The notes beneath the pieces are model-generated. The model made no database searches, had not been told where the DNA came from, and saw only the letters and a program-made list of their open reading frames with translations. From positions 124,001-188,000 of the forward strand of contig NZ_CYUO01000005.1 in the NCBI RefSeq assembly GCF_001407835.1: 64,000 bases of DNA, read 5' to 3'. Below are positions 45,601 through 56,462 of this stretch, piece after piece. The translations under genes were made by a program, and so were the position numbers. The stretch is from Lagierella massiliensis. Its GTDB lineage: Bacteria > Bacillota > Clostridia > Tissierellales > Peptoniphilaceae. The number at the start of each line of letters is the position of its first letter. The stretch's first letter is position 1.

Positions 45601-48273
45601 TTTGGAGTTAATGAGATAACAAAAGTTACAATTCCTGAAAGTATAGGAGAAGTACCTGGTGGACTATTTACAATGAATCCTATTACAGAATTAACTATAG
45701 AAGAGGGAATTACAAAAATTGGTCCAAGTGCTTTTGTTGGACATCAATTAACAGAACTTACAATTCCTTCATCTGTCGAATCTATAGGAAGAATGGCATT
45801 TAAATCAGGGAATAGATATGCTAAAACAGGAACACTTGAAACATTAAATTTAAATGAAGGTCTAAAAGAGATTGGTGCACAAGCTTTCATCAACAATATT
45901 TTGAAAGACGTGAAGATGCCATCATCTCTTGAAAAAATTGCAGACGATAGTTTCAAAGGCAATGTAGGTGTAGAAAATAAAGGTGTAGTTGTTTTATACA
46001 CAGAAAATCAAAAGCATCTTGAATTAAACAATGAAAAGTCACTAAAAAATCAAAGATTTATATTTACAGGAACAGCTGTAATTGAAGAGTATACACAAGA
46101 TGATTTCACATATGATGGAAATACTATTACAGGATTTAGCGATAGCGGTAAACTTAAATTTGAAGTAAATAAAAAAGTTGTTTTACCAGATACAAATCCA
46201 GACGGTACTACCATAACTGAAATTGGAAAGGGAGCTTTTGAAATAGATTTTGATACCTTAGAGATAATCAAAGGATGTCTTCCAGGAATTTCAGATTCAC
46301 CATATGGAATTACAAATGTAAAATGGCCTAAGAACTTGGAAAAGATATCTTCAAATGCATTTAGATATAATGCTTTAAAAACAGTTGATTTCCCTAAAAC
46401 ATTAAAGACAGTTGAAGCTTTAGCCTTTAATGGAAACCAACTTGAAACTGTAAACTTACCAGATTCAGTAACTGAACTTGGAGTAGGAGCATTTTCATTA
46501 AATAAAATTAAAAACCTAAAATTATCTAAAGGACTTACAGAAATAAATGAAGGTGTATTCAGCTACAACGATATAGAAAAATTAGAACTACACGAGGGAA
46601 TAACAAAAGTTGGTAAATCAGCATTTAGAGGAAACTTGCTAAAAGAATTAAAATTACCAGACTCTTTAATTACAATTAAAGACAAGGGATTCCAAGCAAA
46701 CCTACTTGAAAAAATTGTTATTCCTAAAAATGTAAAGACCATAGGTAAAGATGCCTTTAAACAAAAAGAAAAACATAGATATATAACAGAAGTAATCTTA
46801 CCAGAAGGATTAGAGTCTATAGGAGTAGAAGCTTTCAGTAATAACAACTTAGTTAAAGTTGATTTACCGAAATCACTTAAAAGCATTGCAGATAATGCAT
46901 TTAAAAACAGTTTAGATTTAAATAACCCAGATGCTCAAGTAAGAGTCGTAAAATTATATACTAAAAATATAGATCATTTGAAATTTAATAATGAAAAGTC
47001 ACTGTTAAATCAAGAAGTTATTTTTAATGGAACAGGAGAAATCACACCTGTCCCAGAAATAAAAGCTTCCGACATCGAAAAAGAAGTAGTTAAAAAGGGA
47101 GAAGAGATAGACCTAACAGACAACATTAAAAATCTACCAGAAGGTTCAAAAGTAAAAGACATAACAGAACCAAATATAGATACAAATGTAGCTGGAGAAT
47201 ATACAGGAAAAGTTGAAGTAACCTTCCCTAATGGAAGTAAGAGAATAGTAGAAGTTCCAGTAGTAGTTGAAAAAGTTGAAGAAACAGACCCAACAGAACC
47301 AACAACACCAACCGAACCAACTGAACCATCACCAACAGAACCAGAACAAAAAGATAACGAAATCAAAAACACCGATACCTTCAAAGAAGTATTTGAAAAA
47401 ATAAACTCAACAAGGATATCAGGAAAGAATCGTCAAATAACAGCAGTAGAAGTAAGCAAGAGACTATACAAACAAGCAGACACTATAGTATTAACATCAA
47501 GTAGCGAAATGATAGACTCACTTACCTCATCACCATTTGGAATAGCAATAAACGCACCAACACTATTTGTAGAAAAAGACACAATACTTCAAGAAGTACT
47601 TGGAGAAATAAAGAGACTACAACCAAAGAAGATAATAATCGCAGGAGGAGACTCAGTAATTTCAGAAAAAGTACAAAAACAAATAGAACAAATGGGAGTA
47701 GAAGTAGAAAGAATCTAAGGAAAAGATAGATATGAAACATCAGCAAAAGAAGAAAGAAGAAGAAACTCTACTAACAAGACAGACATCATCCTTGCAAACG
47801 GCTACAACTTCATAGACGCATTAACAGCAGGAAGCTTAGCAGCAAAGATGAACATACCAATACTATTAACAGGAGACAGTTCATTAAATAGCATTACAGA
47901 AAAAGCCATCAAAGAATGGGGAATAAAAAATGTTATCGTAGTAGGAGGAAACCAACAAGTATCAGAAGGAGTAATCTCAAAACTACAAAAAGATGGACTA
48001 TCAGTAGAAAGAATAGCAGGAAGAACAAGAGTAGAAACAGCACTAAAATTAGCAGAGAGAGTTAACACTAACCCAGAAAAAGTAATCTTTGCAAACGGAA
48101 GAACCTACGCAGATGCACTAATAGCATCATACCTATCAAAGAAAGAAAACGCACCAATAATCTTGATAGAAAAAGAAAACGTACCAGTATCCGTAAAAGA
48201 ATACCTAAGAGAAAAGAAGATAAAAGATTCTATAATCTTAGGTGGGGACAGTAGTATTGCTAATGTAAAGTAA
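42613..48273 (+). pseudogene. giant BspA-type LRR / CWB2 surface protein, interrupted by TAA
   Basis: Complete frame of 1886 codons, broken by TAA at 47716-47718. Start TTG 42613 with AGGAGGA upstream. Signal peptide 1-26; five blocks of BspA-like leucine-rich repeats (LRR_5; roughly 45-200, 350-500, 660-870, 905-1130, 1155-1460); Rib-like domain (~1476-1556) ending FPNGSKRIVEVPVVVEK; PTEPTTPTEP linker; CWB2 repeats from ~1599. The nonsense codon falls inside ERIxGKDRYETSA, where the paralogue at 50689 reads TAC (Tyr); the following codons are also altered. Truncation would remove the second and third wall-binding repeats. Probable adhesin; either decayed, phase-variable, or mis-assembled. 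Confidence 0.85.
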
Positions 48274-48283
48274 ATTAGTGTAA

Positions 48284-48318
48284 GAAGGGCAATGTGAGAA
48301 ATCGCATTGTCCTTTTTT
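48284..48318 (+). terminator. terminator of the first giant adhesin
   Basis: GGGCAATGTGA / TCGCATTGTCC hairpin followed by seven T. Confidence 0.85.
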
Positions 48319-48404
48319 TATTTTACAAAAAATTAAGATATAAATTATCTAATGGAAAAAGCTTTAAAAAACTGATATAATTAAACTTTGAAAGGAGAGG
48401 AACT

Positions 48405-49340
48405 ATGAAAAGAGTTTCGGTTATAATGCCCACATGTAAAAGAGAAGTGCCTTACATAAAAAGGGCAGTTGAATCTTTGCAAAATCAAACATATGAAAAC
48501 TTGGAGATTATTATCATAGATGACTCTCCTAAAGATTATGACAAAAGACATGATATTAAAGAGTACATAGAGTCACTAAAGGATGACAGAATCACATATA
48601 TTCAAAATGAAGTAAACCTTGGTGGTGCTTTGGCAAGAAATGTCGGGATTTTCAAAGCTACTGGAGACTACATAACATTTTTAGATGACGATGATATGTA
48701 TAAAAGCGAGAAGGTTTCGAAACAAGTTAAATTTATGGAAGAAAACGACTTTGATTTAATTTTTTCCAATATGGAGATTAAAAATTCCAAAGGTGCCGTT
48801 ATAGATGTAAGGGACTATCACGACATATGGTCTTTTGAAAATAGCGAGCTATTAAAATATCATATCATGCGCCATGCAACGGGAACTCCTACATATATGT
48901 TTAAAGCAGAAAAGCTTAAAGAGATAGGTGGTTTTGACCAAGCCATAATGGGACAAGAGTTTTATCTGATGCTAAAAGCAATTGAAAATGGATTTAAGAT
49001 TGGGTATTTAGATGAATATGATGTGGTTGTGTTTAGACATAAAGGTGAGGCCATTTCAACAGGTAAAAATAAGATTAAAGGAGAGAAGATACTACAAGAG
49101 AAAAAGAAAAAGTATTTTCATCTACTAACAAAAGAACAAATTCGTTTTATAAACATGAGGCATTTCGCTGTTTTAGCAGTGGCAAGTAAGAGAAATAAAA
49201 AGTATCTTTCATTTATTGGATACTCATTAATTTCCTTTACAAAAGCACCAATAGCCTGCATAGTAGAAGCATTTAAATTTATGAAGACGGTGATTATAAA
49301 TAGAATAACCCTGAAGAAAGGAAAGAAGAAAGAAAGCTAA
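48405..49340 (+). CDS. glycosyltransferase family 2
   Basis: 311 residues. The GT-A fold begins VSVIMPTCKREVPYIKRAVESL; DDS near residue 42, NLGGALARNVG (~80) and FLDDDDMYKSE (~95) form the nucleotide-sugar and metal site. A C-terminal hydrophobic stretch (~265-290) may associate with the membrane. It transfers an unknown sugar, perhaps to a surface polymer or protein. Its place between the two giant adhesins is suggestive of surface modification, without proof. Ribosome site AAAGGAGAGG; a terminator overlaps the stop. Confidence 0.85.
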   Translation: MKRVSVIMPTCKREVPYIKRAVESLQNQTYENLEIIIIDDSPKDYDKRHDIKEYIESLKDDRITYIQNEVNLGGALARNVGIFKATGDYITFLDDDDMYKSEKVSKQVKFMEENDFDLIFSNMEIKNSKGAVIDVRDYHDIWSFENSELLKYHIMRHATGTPTYMFKAEKLKEIGGFDQAIMGQEFYLMLKAIENGFKIGYLDEYDVVVFRHKGEAISTGKNKIKGEKILQEKKKKYFHLLTKEQIRFINMRHFAVLAVASKRNKKYLSFIGYSLISFTKAPIACIVEAFKFMKTVIINRITLKKGKKKES

Positions 49341-49351
49341 GGCTTTCTTTT
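49322..49351 (+). terminator. terminator of the glycosyltransferase gene
   Basis: AGAAAGC TAAG GCTTTCT followed by seven T; it includes the stop codon. Confidence 0.82.
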
Positions 49352-49600
49352 TTTGAATTTTTTGAAAAATTCAAACTAAAAAATATTGTTTTGTCAGTTA
49401 CACTGTTACAAGGCTTGATGCCTCATGGTACTGTCATCCTGAACGAAAAATTTGCGTAGCAAATTTGTAGCTGAAGGATCTCGTTTTTTCTCCTTCATCA
49501 TGAATCAACTCGCTTTGTTTTTTGTATGAAAGTTCGCGCTAAAGTTTTATAGTTTATTATATAGATTTACACCATATTACTTATTCATTTCTAATTATTT

Positions 49601-49723
49601 CAAGGGGGAAAAGGCACCGTTTCGTACGGTTCCTATCCCCCTTGAACCCCCTTTACCTCCCAACGACTCGGGGAAACCCCGAGACCCCTTTGAAAAAGAG
49701 GTAGAAAATCTTGTTGGATTTTC
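49601..49723 (-). repeat. G element, subtype 1
   Basis: Hairpin 2 is CTCGGGG AAA CCCCGAG, against CTTGGGG..CCCCAAG in other copies: a T-A pair replaced by C-G. Confidence 0.82.
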
Positions 49724-50152
49724 TTCTTTTGGTATTGTTTTTTGGTAAAATTTTAAATTAATACCTTTTTATTTCTAAGAAAATTTTATGCTTTATAGAG
49801 ATGTTTCGACTCGCTTTGCTCGCTCAACATGACAGTGGGGGGTGTTTCTCATTCGACATGTCATTCTGAGCGGAAAAGTTCCGAAGGAATTTTTGAGCCG
49901 AAGAAGTATGTTTTTGTCCTAATACGAACCCGTCTTTATTTCACTTAGAAATGTAAATCACCATGTTATGTCATCCTGAACGAAAAATTTGCGTAGCAAA
50001 TTTGTAGCTGAAGGATCTCGTTTTTTCTCCTTCATCATGAATCAACTCGCTGTGTTTTTTTATATAAAAGTTCGCGCTAAAGTTTTATAGTTTATTTTGT
50101 AGGGTTTTACCCTACTATGTTGTAATTTCTAATTTATATTTTTATTTTATTC

Positions 50153-50284
50153 TTAGAGGCAGGATGAAGGGGATTTCGATTTCCCCTCATATCCTGCCCC
50201 TAAAACCCCATCCTTTTACACCCTTAAAACGATTGGGGATACCCCAAACCCTAATAGAAGCAGTAGAAAATCTGTTGGATTTTC
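50153..50284 (-). repeat. G element, subtype 3
   Basis: Outer arms TAGAGGCAGGAT / ATCCTGCCCCTA, with one mispair; inner stem AGGGGA / TCCCCT; P hairpin GTAGAAAATC / GATTTTCTAC. Confidence 0.78.
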
Positions 50285-50621
50285 TACTTTTTATAATTTT
50301 GTTTTGTGGAATTCTAAATTACTACATTTTTATTTCTAAGAAAATTTCATGCTTTACAGAGATGTTTCGACTCACTACGCTCGCTCAACATGACAGTGAT
50401 GGGGTGTTTCTCATTCGACATGTAATTCTGAGCGGAAAAATTCTTGAAAAAAATTTTGGAGTCGAAGAATCTCTTTTACACTTTCATATTTTTCACTACT
50501 CCCGAAGTTCTAAAAAGAAAAAATAAAAATCAAAAATTATCTAAAAATAAATAAAATAAACAATAATCTTATGAAAAAATTGATATAAAATATTTACATC
50601 ATTATAAAATTATTTAGAAAT

Positions 50622-50650
50622 TTGGTTAAACTTTTAAATTGGGGTATAAT
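50622..50650 (+). promoter_or_regulatory. promoter of the second giant adhesin
   Basis: TTGGTT (50622-50627), 17-base spacer, TATAAT (50645-50650), 38 bases before the start codon. Confidence 0.68.
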
Positions 50651-50688
50651 AACTTTGTATAGAATATAATTTTAAAAGGAGGATGAAA

Positions 50689-53600
50689 ATGAAGAAGAAA
50701 ATATTGTCGTGGCTACTTGTCTTTGCCATGGTTATAGGCTTTGCTCCTATAAACTTACAAGCGAGTGAGTACACACAAGCAAATGCACTTACATCAGAAA
50801 GTGATTTTGACTTTGATGCAAGTAATGGAACCATTAAAAAGTATAATGGTACTGATACAGATGTAGTTATTCCAAGTACAATTAATGGAGTAGCAGTAAA
50901 AGAAATAGGAAAACAAGCTTTTGGAAGAAAGAAACTGATTTCAGTTACTATACCAGAAGGTGTAGAAGTAATTGGAGACGGTGCTTTTGGAGGTAATTCA
51001 TTAACCGAACTAAAGCTTCCTGAAAGTTTGAAGAAAATAGGGAACCAAGCCTTTATGGCAAATCCTAATCTTAAAACTATTAATTTTCCTGACTCATTAA
51101 AAACTATTGGGCATAGTATTTTTATGGGAGATAAAGCTTTAGAAGGAGAACTTACTTTAGGGTCAAATCTTGAATTGCTTGATAGATTTACTTTTGGCAA
51201 TGGGTCTCAATTAGGCTCACAAAGTGTAAAACTTAATATTGCACCAGGAAATACTAAGCTTACAATTCTTAGGGGAACTTTTGGTTCTGAACAAACTAAG
51301 GTAGACATTCCTCAAGGAAGACCTTTATTAATAAAGGCAAATGCTTTTAGAACAGAGGAACCAGTTACCCTTGATTTTGGAACTATAGACGTTAAAAAGG
51401 GAATCTCTAAAGAAGATCTTATAAAGACTCTAAAAGAAAAAGTTCTTTTAAATCTATATGTAACAGAAAATGACTATAAGAGCATGACTGAAGTAGGTAA
51501 AGGCTATGAACTTCCAATTGATTGGAAAGTAGATTCCATAGATACTAATTCAGTAGGGGAAGTCAGCATAGAAAGTCTATTCTCCTATGTAGAAGATGAT
51601 TTAAGAACTGCATTAGAGTTAAGTCCTGAAGAAAAATTGGAAGCATTAGATAATAGACTTGCAGACATTAAAGTTGTAGGTAAATTAAACTTTAAGGACG
51701 AAACAGGAGAACCTGTTGTACCAGAAGATCCATCTACATCTGAATGGACACAAGAAGACTTCACTTATGGCCAATTCGACTATAAAAATAGAATGGAAGA
51801 AGAAACTATCAAGTTTGGTATTACAGGTTTTTCAGAAAAAGGAAAAGCAAAAATTGCTAAAAATCCAGATTTAGTTATACCAAAAGAAGTTACAATAGAT
51901 GGCGAAGTAAAACAAATAGAAGGTATTGCTACACACGCTTTCAAAGATATAAAGATGAATAGCGTAACATTCTCTAAGGTAGATAAGGGAATAGGCTATG
52001 TAATCAAAGACTCTGCTTTTGAAAATTGTGGACTTAATAAGGTTACTCTTCAAGAAGGTTTAATATCTATTGAAACATTAGTATTTATGAACAACAACCT
52101 TACTGAAATTCATATTCCAAGTACTGTTTGGAAAATTGGTAGTAGAGCATTTTTAGGGAATAAAATAAGTACGCTTGATATCTCTGATGATGTAAATAGT
52201 ATTCAAATAGATAACTATAGTTTTCAAAATAATAATCTTTCATTAGTAAAATTACCTTACTCAATCTTTAAATTTAGAGATTTTGTATTTAGAGATAATC
52301 CTGGATATGAAAACACTGGAGTTGTAAGACTTGAAACAAGAAATCCAGATCATCTATCTTCTACAACTTATATAATACCTGAAAATGAGTTTCATAAGGT
52401 AGTTTTAATAACTGATGTAGATAGAAGTAAGCTTTTTACCGAATTACAAAATGTAAAAGCTATTGATAGAGCTGATTATAAAGAAGAAGATTTAGCTGAA
52501 TTTGATAAAGTATTAAATGAAGTAAAGAAAGTATTTAAAGATCAAGAATCAACTCAAGATCAAATTGACAAAGCTTTAGAAGATTTAATTGCTGCTGAAG
52601 CTAAGTTAAGAAATGCTTCACCAGATAGAACAAAACTTAAAGATTCTATAAAGAGAGCTGAAGAACTTATAGAAGGAATGTTTACCGAAGAATCTTACAA
52701 GACTATGAAGGATGCTTTGGAGGAAGCTAAAAAAGTTCTTGCAGATTTAGATAAAACTTCTGAAGAAATTAATAACGCACAAAAGAATTTAGACGAAGCT
52801 ATTGATAACTTAGTTATTAATGGAAATGCTCTTTATACAAGTGAAGACTTCACATATGATGGAAAAACAATTACAGGATTCAGTGAAAGTGGTTGGAAAA
52901 AGTTTGAAATAAATAAAGATTTAGTTCTACCTGACACAAATCCTGAGGGAGAAGATATAGAAGTAATTGGAAAGGACGCATTTAGTTTAGCAACAGATCC
53001 TGGAGTAAAATTTGGTACAGATACCGTAAGTTCAAAAAATGGTATGTTATCAGTTAAATTACCAAAAAATCTTAAGAGAATTGAAGACAGTGCATTAAGA
53101 CTTAATAACTTCAAGAATATAGAATTTCCAGAAACTCTTGAATATATTGGAATAGCTGCACTTAATGGAAATAGACTTGAAAAAGTAATTTTACCAGATT
53201 CTGTAAAAGAAGTAGAAGGCGGAGCATTCTCATTAAATCAAATTACTGAACTTAGACTTTCTCCAAATATGAAAAAAGTAGCTGATGGTACTTTTTCAAG
53301 AAATATCTTACTAAAAGAACTTGTAATTCCTGAAGGTATAGAAGTTATTGAAGGTTCAGCTTTCCAAGGGTGTCCATTAACAAGTCTTTCAATTTCATCA
53401 ACAGTAAAAGAAATTAAGCAAAGAGCTTTTACAGGACAACAACTTGAAGAGCTAACCATACCAGGAAATGTTAAGAAAATAGGAAGACAAGCTTTTGCAC
53501 ACAATATTAAATGGAAGAGACTAAAAAAACTTACTCTTGAAGAAGGTATTGAAGAAATAGGCGACAGTGCATTTAGATTTTCACTCCTTTTAGAAACTAA

Positions 53601-55737
53601 GTTACCAAAGAGTTTGTTAAAACTTGCAGACACAGCCTTTAAAAATGCAGAAACAACAGACAAAAAGCCAGTAGTAGTTAAGCTATATACCGAAAATAAA
53701 GAACACTTGAAATTTAATAATGAAAAGTCACTGTTAAATCAAGAAGTTATATATAAAGAACCAGCAACAGAATATGTAGCAGAAGACTTCACCTACGAAG
53801 GAGCTACTATAACAGGATTCTCCGAAGCAGGCGAAAAGAAATTTAAGACACTAAAAAAAGTAAACTTACCAGAAAAATCACCAGCAGGTGAAACAATAAC
53901 AGCAATAGGCAAATCAGCATTTAGAGGAAAAGGAATAGAAGCAGTAACAATTCCAAAAACAGTAACTCTAATAGATGACTTTGCATTCAATAGTAATAAA
54001 CTAACAGAAGTAAAATTACCATCAAAATTAGAAAAAGCTGGAATGTCAGCATTTGGAAACAACAACATAAAAGAAGTAACAATACCAGGAACATTAAAAG
54101 AAATACCAAATGGAATGTTCTCAACAAATGGTACAAAGAAGATTGTTATTGAAGAAGGTGTTGAAAAAATAGGAACATCTGCATTTACAGGATGTAAAGT
54201 AGATAGCTTAGAAATACCAGCTACCGTAAAAGAAATAGGAAGAATGGCATTTAGTGGAGGATCAACACCACAAAGTGGACCACTAAAAAAACTAATCTTA
54301 CACGAAGGATTAGAAACTATTGGAGATAGAGCTTTCCAAAAGAACAATTTACAAGAAGTAGAAATGCCAACTTCATTAAAAGAAATAGGAAACAACGCAT
54401 TTTTTGGAAATGGACAAGTTGTACAGTTAAAGACAACAAACAAAGCACATTTAGATTTTAATAATGAAAAATCATTAAAGAATCAAGAGTTTGTCTTGGT
54501 TGAAGAACCACCAGTTAAACCAGAAGAAATTAGAGTAACATTTAAAATCAAAGACAAAGATAAAGATGTTGCAGAATTTGTAAAAGACGAACATGGTGGA
54601 ATCTATATAACATTTGTATATCCAAAGGGAAAAGATGCTTCAGAAGTAGAAGCACAAGCACCAAAAGTAAAAGTTAAAGATGAATATAAAGATGGATATG
54701 AATTCAAAGGTTGGACACCAGCATTCGAAGGCAAATTAAACGAAGACACTGTATATACAGCAGTAATCAACAAAAAGGCAGAAAAACCAGACCCTGTTGA
54801 ACCAACAACACCAACCGAACCAACTGAACCATCAGATTCAAGTAAAATTGAAACAGATAGAACAAAAGGTAAGGACAGAGTTGAAACAGCAATTGAAATT
54901 TCTAAGAAGTACTTTGGACAATCAAGCACAGTAATAGTAGTAGATAGAAAAGACTTCCCAGACGCTATGACAGCATCAGTGCTATCAAAGCTATTGAAGG
55001 CACCAATACTACTAACAGAAACAAACAAGCTTGACCCAAGAGTAGCTGCAGAAATCGAAAGACTTGGAGCAAGAGACGTAATAATCGTAGGAGGAAACTC
55101 ATCAGTATCAGAAGCAGTTAAAAAAGAATTAGCTAAATTTGATAAAGACACAGTAGAAAGAATCTACGGAAAAGATAGATATGAAACATCAGCCCAAGTA
55201 GCAAGAAGAGTAGTAGGAATAACAGGAAAACTTGGACACGCAGTAGTAGCATCAGGAGAAATATTTGCAGACGCACTAACAGTAGCACCATACGCATCAA
55301 GAGAAGGCTATCCAATACTATTAGTAAAAGCAAATAACTTACCAAAAACAGTTAAAGATGCTATGACAGAATTAGCTATAAACAAAGTAACAATAGCAGG
55401 TGGATACACAACAGTAAACAAATCCTTAGAAACTTCACTACCAACAGTAGTAGAAAGACTAAGAGGAGAAACAAGATACGAAACAGCTATTGAAATAGCA
55501 AACAAGAAGTTTAGTTCAGCAAAAGAAATATTCCTTGCAAACGGAGAAGAGTGGATGGACGCACTTGTAATAGGACCAGTAGGTGGAATATTAGACATGC
55601 CAATCCTATTAACAGAAGCAAACAGCGCACCAAAATCACTAAGAGACTATATCGCAAAAGCAAACATCGAAAAGATAACAGCAATAGGCGGTAGAAGTAT
55701 GGTAAGTGATAGAGTTTTAAGCGAACTAAGCAAATAG
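50689..55737 (+). CDS. giant BspA-type LRR / FIVAR / CWB2 surface protein
   Basis: 1682 residues from ATG 50689, six bases after AAAAGGAGG; the ATG at 50683 abuts the ribosome site. Signal peptide ~1-25; BspA-like LRR blocks (~45-200, 370-560); two FIVAR-type helical domains (~578-715) with the pattern DxSKLxxEL...QxQIDKALEDL; further LRR blocks (717-1020, 1027-1270); a beta domain VTFKIKDKDKDVAEF...FKGWTP (~1281-1360); PTEPTTPTEP linker; three intact CWB2 repeats (~1394-1682). Wall-attached adhesin; FIVAR domains bind matrix proteins in staphylococcal Ebh/Embp, BspA repeats bind host proteins in other species. Several segments are near-identical in DNA to the first giant gene. Confidence 0.9.
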   Translation: MKKKILSWLLVFAMVIGFAPINLQASEYTQANALTSESDFDFDASNGTIKKYNGTDTDVVIPSTINGVAVKEIGKQAFGRKKLISVTIPEGVEVIGDGAFGGNSLTELKLPESLKKIGNQAFMANPNLKTINFPDSLKTIGHSIFMGDKALEGELTLGSNLELLDRFTFGNGSQLGSQSVKLNIAPGNTKLTILRGTFGSEQTKVDIPQGRPLLIKANAFRTEEPVTLDFGTIDVKKGISKEDLIKTLKEKVLLNLYVTENDYKSMTEVGKGYELPIDWKVDSIDTNSVGEVSIESLFSYVEDDLRTALELSPEEKLEALDNRLADIKVVGKLNFKDETGEPVVPEDPSTSEWTQEDFTYGQFDYKNRMEEETIKFGITGFSEKGKAKIAKNPDLVIPKEVTIDGEVKQIEGIATHAFKDIKMNSVTFSKVDKGIGYVIKDSAFENCGLNKVTLQEGLISIETLVFMNNNLTEIHIPSTVWKIGSRAFLGNKISTLDISDDVNSIQIDNYSFQNNNLSLVKLPYSIFKFRDFVFRDNPGYENTGVVRLETRNPDHLSSTTYIIPENEFHKVVLITDVDRSKLFTELQNVKAIDRADYKEEDLAEFDKVLNEVKKVFKDQESTQDQIDKALEDLIAAEAKLRNASPDRTKLKDSIKRAEELIEGMFTEESYKTMKDALEEAKKVLADLDKTSEEINNAQKNLDEAIDNLVINGNALYTSEDFTYDGKTITGFSESGWKKFEINKDLVLPDTNPEGEDIEVIGKDAFSLATDPGVKFGTDTVSSKNGMLSVKLPKNLKRIEDSALRLNNFKNIEFPETLEYIGIAALNGNRLEKVILPDSVKEVEGGAFSLNQITELRLSPNMKKVADGTFSRNILLKELVIPEGIEVIEGSAFQGCPLTSLSISSTVKEIKQRAFTGQQLEELTIPGNVKKIGRQAFAHNIKWKRLKKLTLEEGIEEIGDSAFRFSLLLETKLPKSLLKLADTAFKNAETTDKKPVVVKLYTENKEHLKFNNEKSLLNQEVIYKEPATEYVAEDFTYEGATITGFSEAGEKKFKTLKKVNLPEKSPAGETITAIGKSAFRGKGIEAVTIPKTVTLIDDFAFNSNKLTEVKLPSKLEKAGMSAFGNNNIKEVTIPGTLKEIPNGMFSTNGTKKIVIEEGVEKIGTSAFTGCKVDSLEIPATVKEIGRMAFSGGSTPQSGPLKKLILHEGLETIGDRAFQKNNLQEVEMPTSLKEIGNNAFFGNGQVVQLKTTNKAHLDFNNEKSLKNQEFVLVEEPPVKPEEIRVTFKIKDKDKDVAEFVKDEHGGIYITFVYPKGKDASEVEAQAPKVKVKDEYKDGYEFKGWTPAFEGKLNEDTVYTAVINKKAEKPDPVEPTTPTEPTEPSDSSKIETDRTKGKDRVETAIEISKKYFGQSSTVIVVDRKDFPDAMTASVLSKLLKAPILLTETNKLDPRVAAEIERLGARDVIIVGGNSSVSEAVKKELAKFDKDTVERIYGKDRYETSAQVARRVVGITGKLGHAVVASGEIFADALTVAPYASREGYPILLVKANNLPKTVKDAMTELAINKVTIAGGYTTVNKSLETSLPTVVERLRGETRYETAIEIANKKFSSAKEIFLANGEEWMDALVIGPVGGILDMPILLTEANSAPKSLRDYIAKANIEKITAIGGRSMVSDRVLSELSK

Positions 55738-55747
55738 AAAAAACAAA

Positions 55748-55780
55748 AAGAACTTGGGAGAAATCCTGAGTTCTTTTTTT
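55748..55780 (+). terminator. terminator of the second giant adhesin
   Basis: AAGAACTTGGGA / TCCTGAGTTCTT hairpin with GAAA loop and seven T. Confidence 0.85.
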
Positions 55781-56074
55781 GTGGGAATGATGAATAACAA
55801 GGGCTACCGAGATTTTCATAGAAAATCTCGAGATGTTTCGACTCGCTTTCGCTCGCTCAACATGACAGTGGCGAGGTTTTTTCGTTGTAGTTTAGTCATT
55901 TTGTCCCTCGACATGTCATTCTGAGCGGAAATTTTTGCTTTGCAAAAATTGAAGTCGAAGAATCTCAGATGCTTTTTAAAGAAAAGCATCTGCAAAAGTT
56001 TCTTAAATGTTTACTAAAGTTTTATAAACTTTGGGAAATCTTGTCTTATAAAATTTTTCATTTCTAATTGTTCT

Positions 56075-56196
56075 CAAGGGGGAAAAGGCACCGTTTCGTA
56101 CGGTTCCTATCCCCCTTGAACCCCCTTTACCTCCCAACGACTCGGGGAAACCCCGAGACCCCTTTGGGAAAGTGGAAGAAAATCTGTTGGATTTTC
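56075..56196 (-). repeat. G element, subtype 1
   Basis: Hairpin 2 CTCGGGG AAA CCCCGAG; hairpin 3 arms CAAGGGGGAAAAGG / CCTATCCCCCTTG. Confidence 0.82.
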
Positions 56197-56462
56197 TTCT
56201 TTTATGTAATTGTATTTCGAGTAATTTTATTTTACGATTTTATTTTTTTCAAGATATGTACTTTTTTGTGAGAGATGTTTCGACTCGTTACGCTCGCTCA
56301 ATATGACAGCAAGGTGGATTGTCATTCTGAGCGAAAATTTTTTTGGAACAAAAAAATTGTAGTCGAAGAATCTCATAACTTTCTAAATGAAAGTTCACGC
56401 TAAAGTTTTATAGTTTATTATATAGATTTACACCATATTACTTTGTCATTTCTAATTATTCT

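Larger units (their letters stand above)
49352..50600. repeat. mosaic repeat block K
   Basis: No gene. Inventory: S 49433-49482 (+, TCC/GGA); G 49601-49723 (reverse); S 49798-49833 (-, TGT/ACA); S 49860-49910 (+, TTC, right end damaged); S 49970-50019 (+, TCC/GGA); T 50099-50115; G 50153-50284 (reverse); S 50359-50394 (-, TGT/ACA); S 50422-50473 (+, TTC/GAA). About 80 bases from 49433 recur almost unchanged from 49970, so the block is two diverged units of ~537 bases. Confidence 0.8.
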
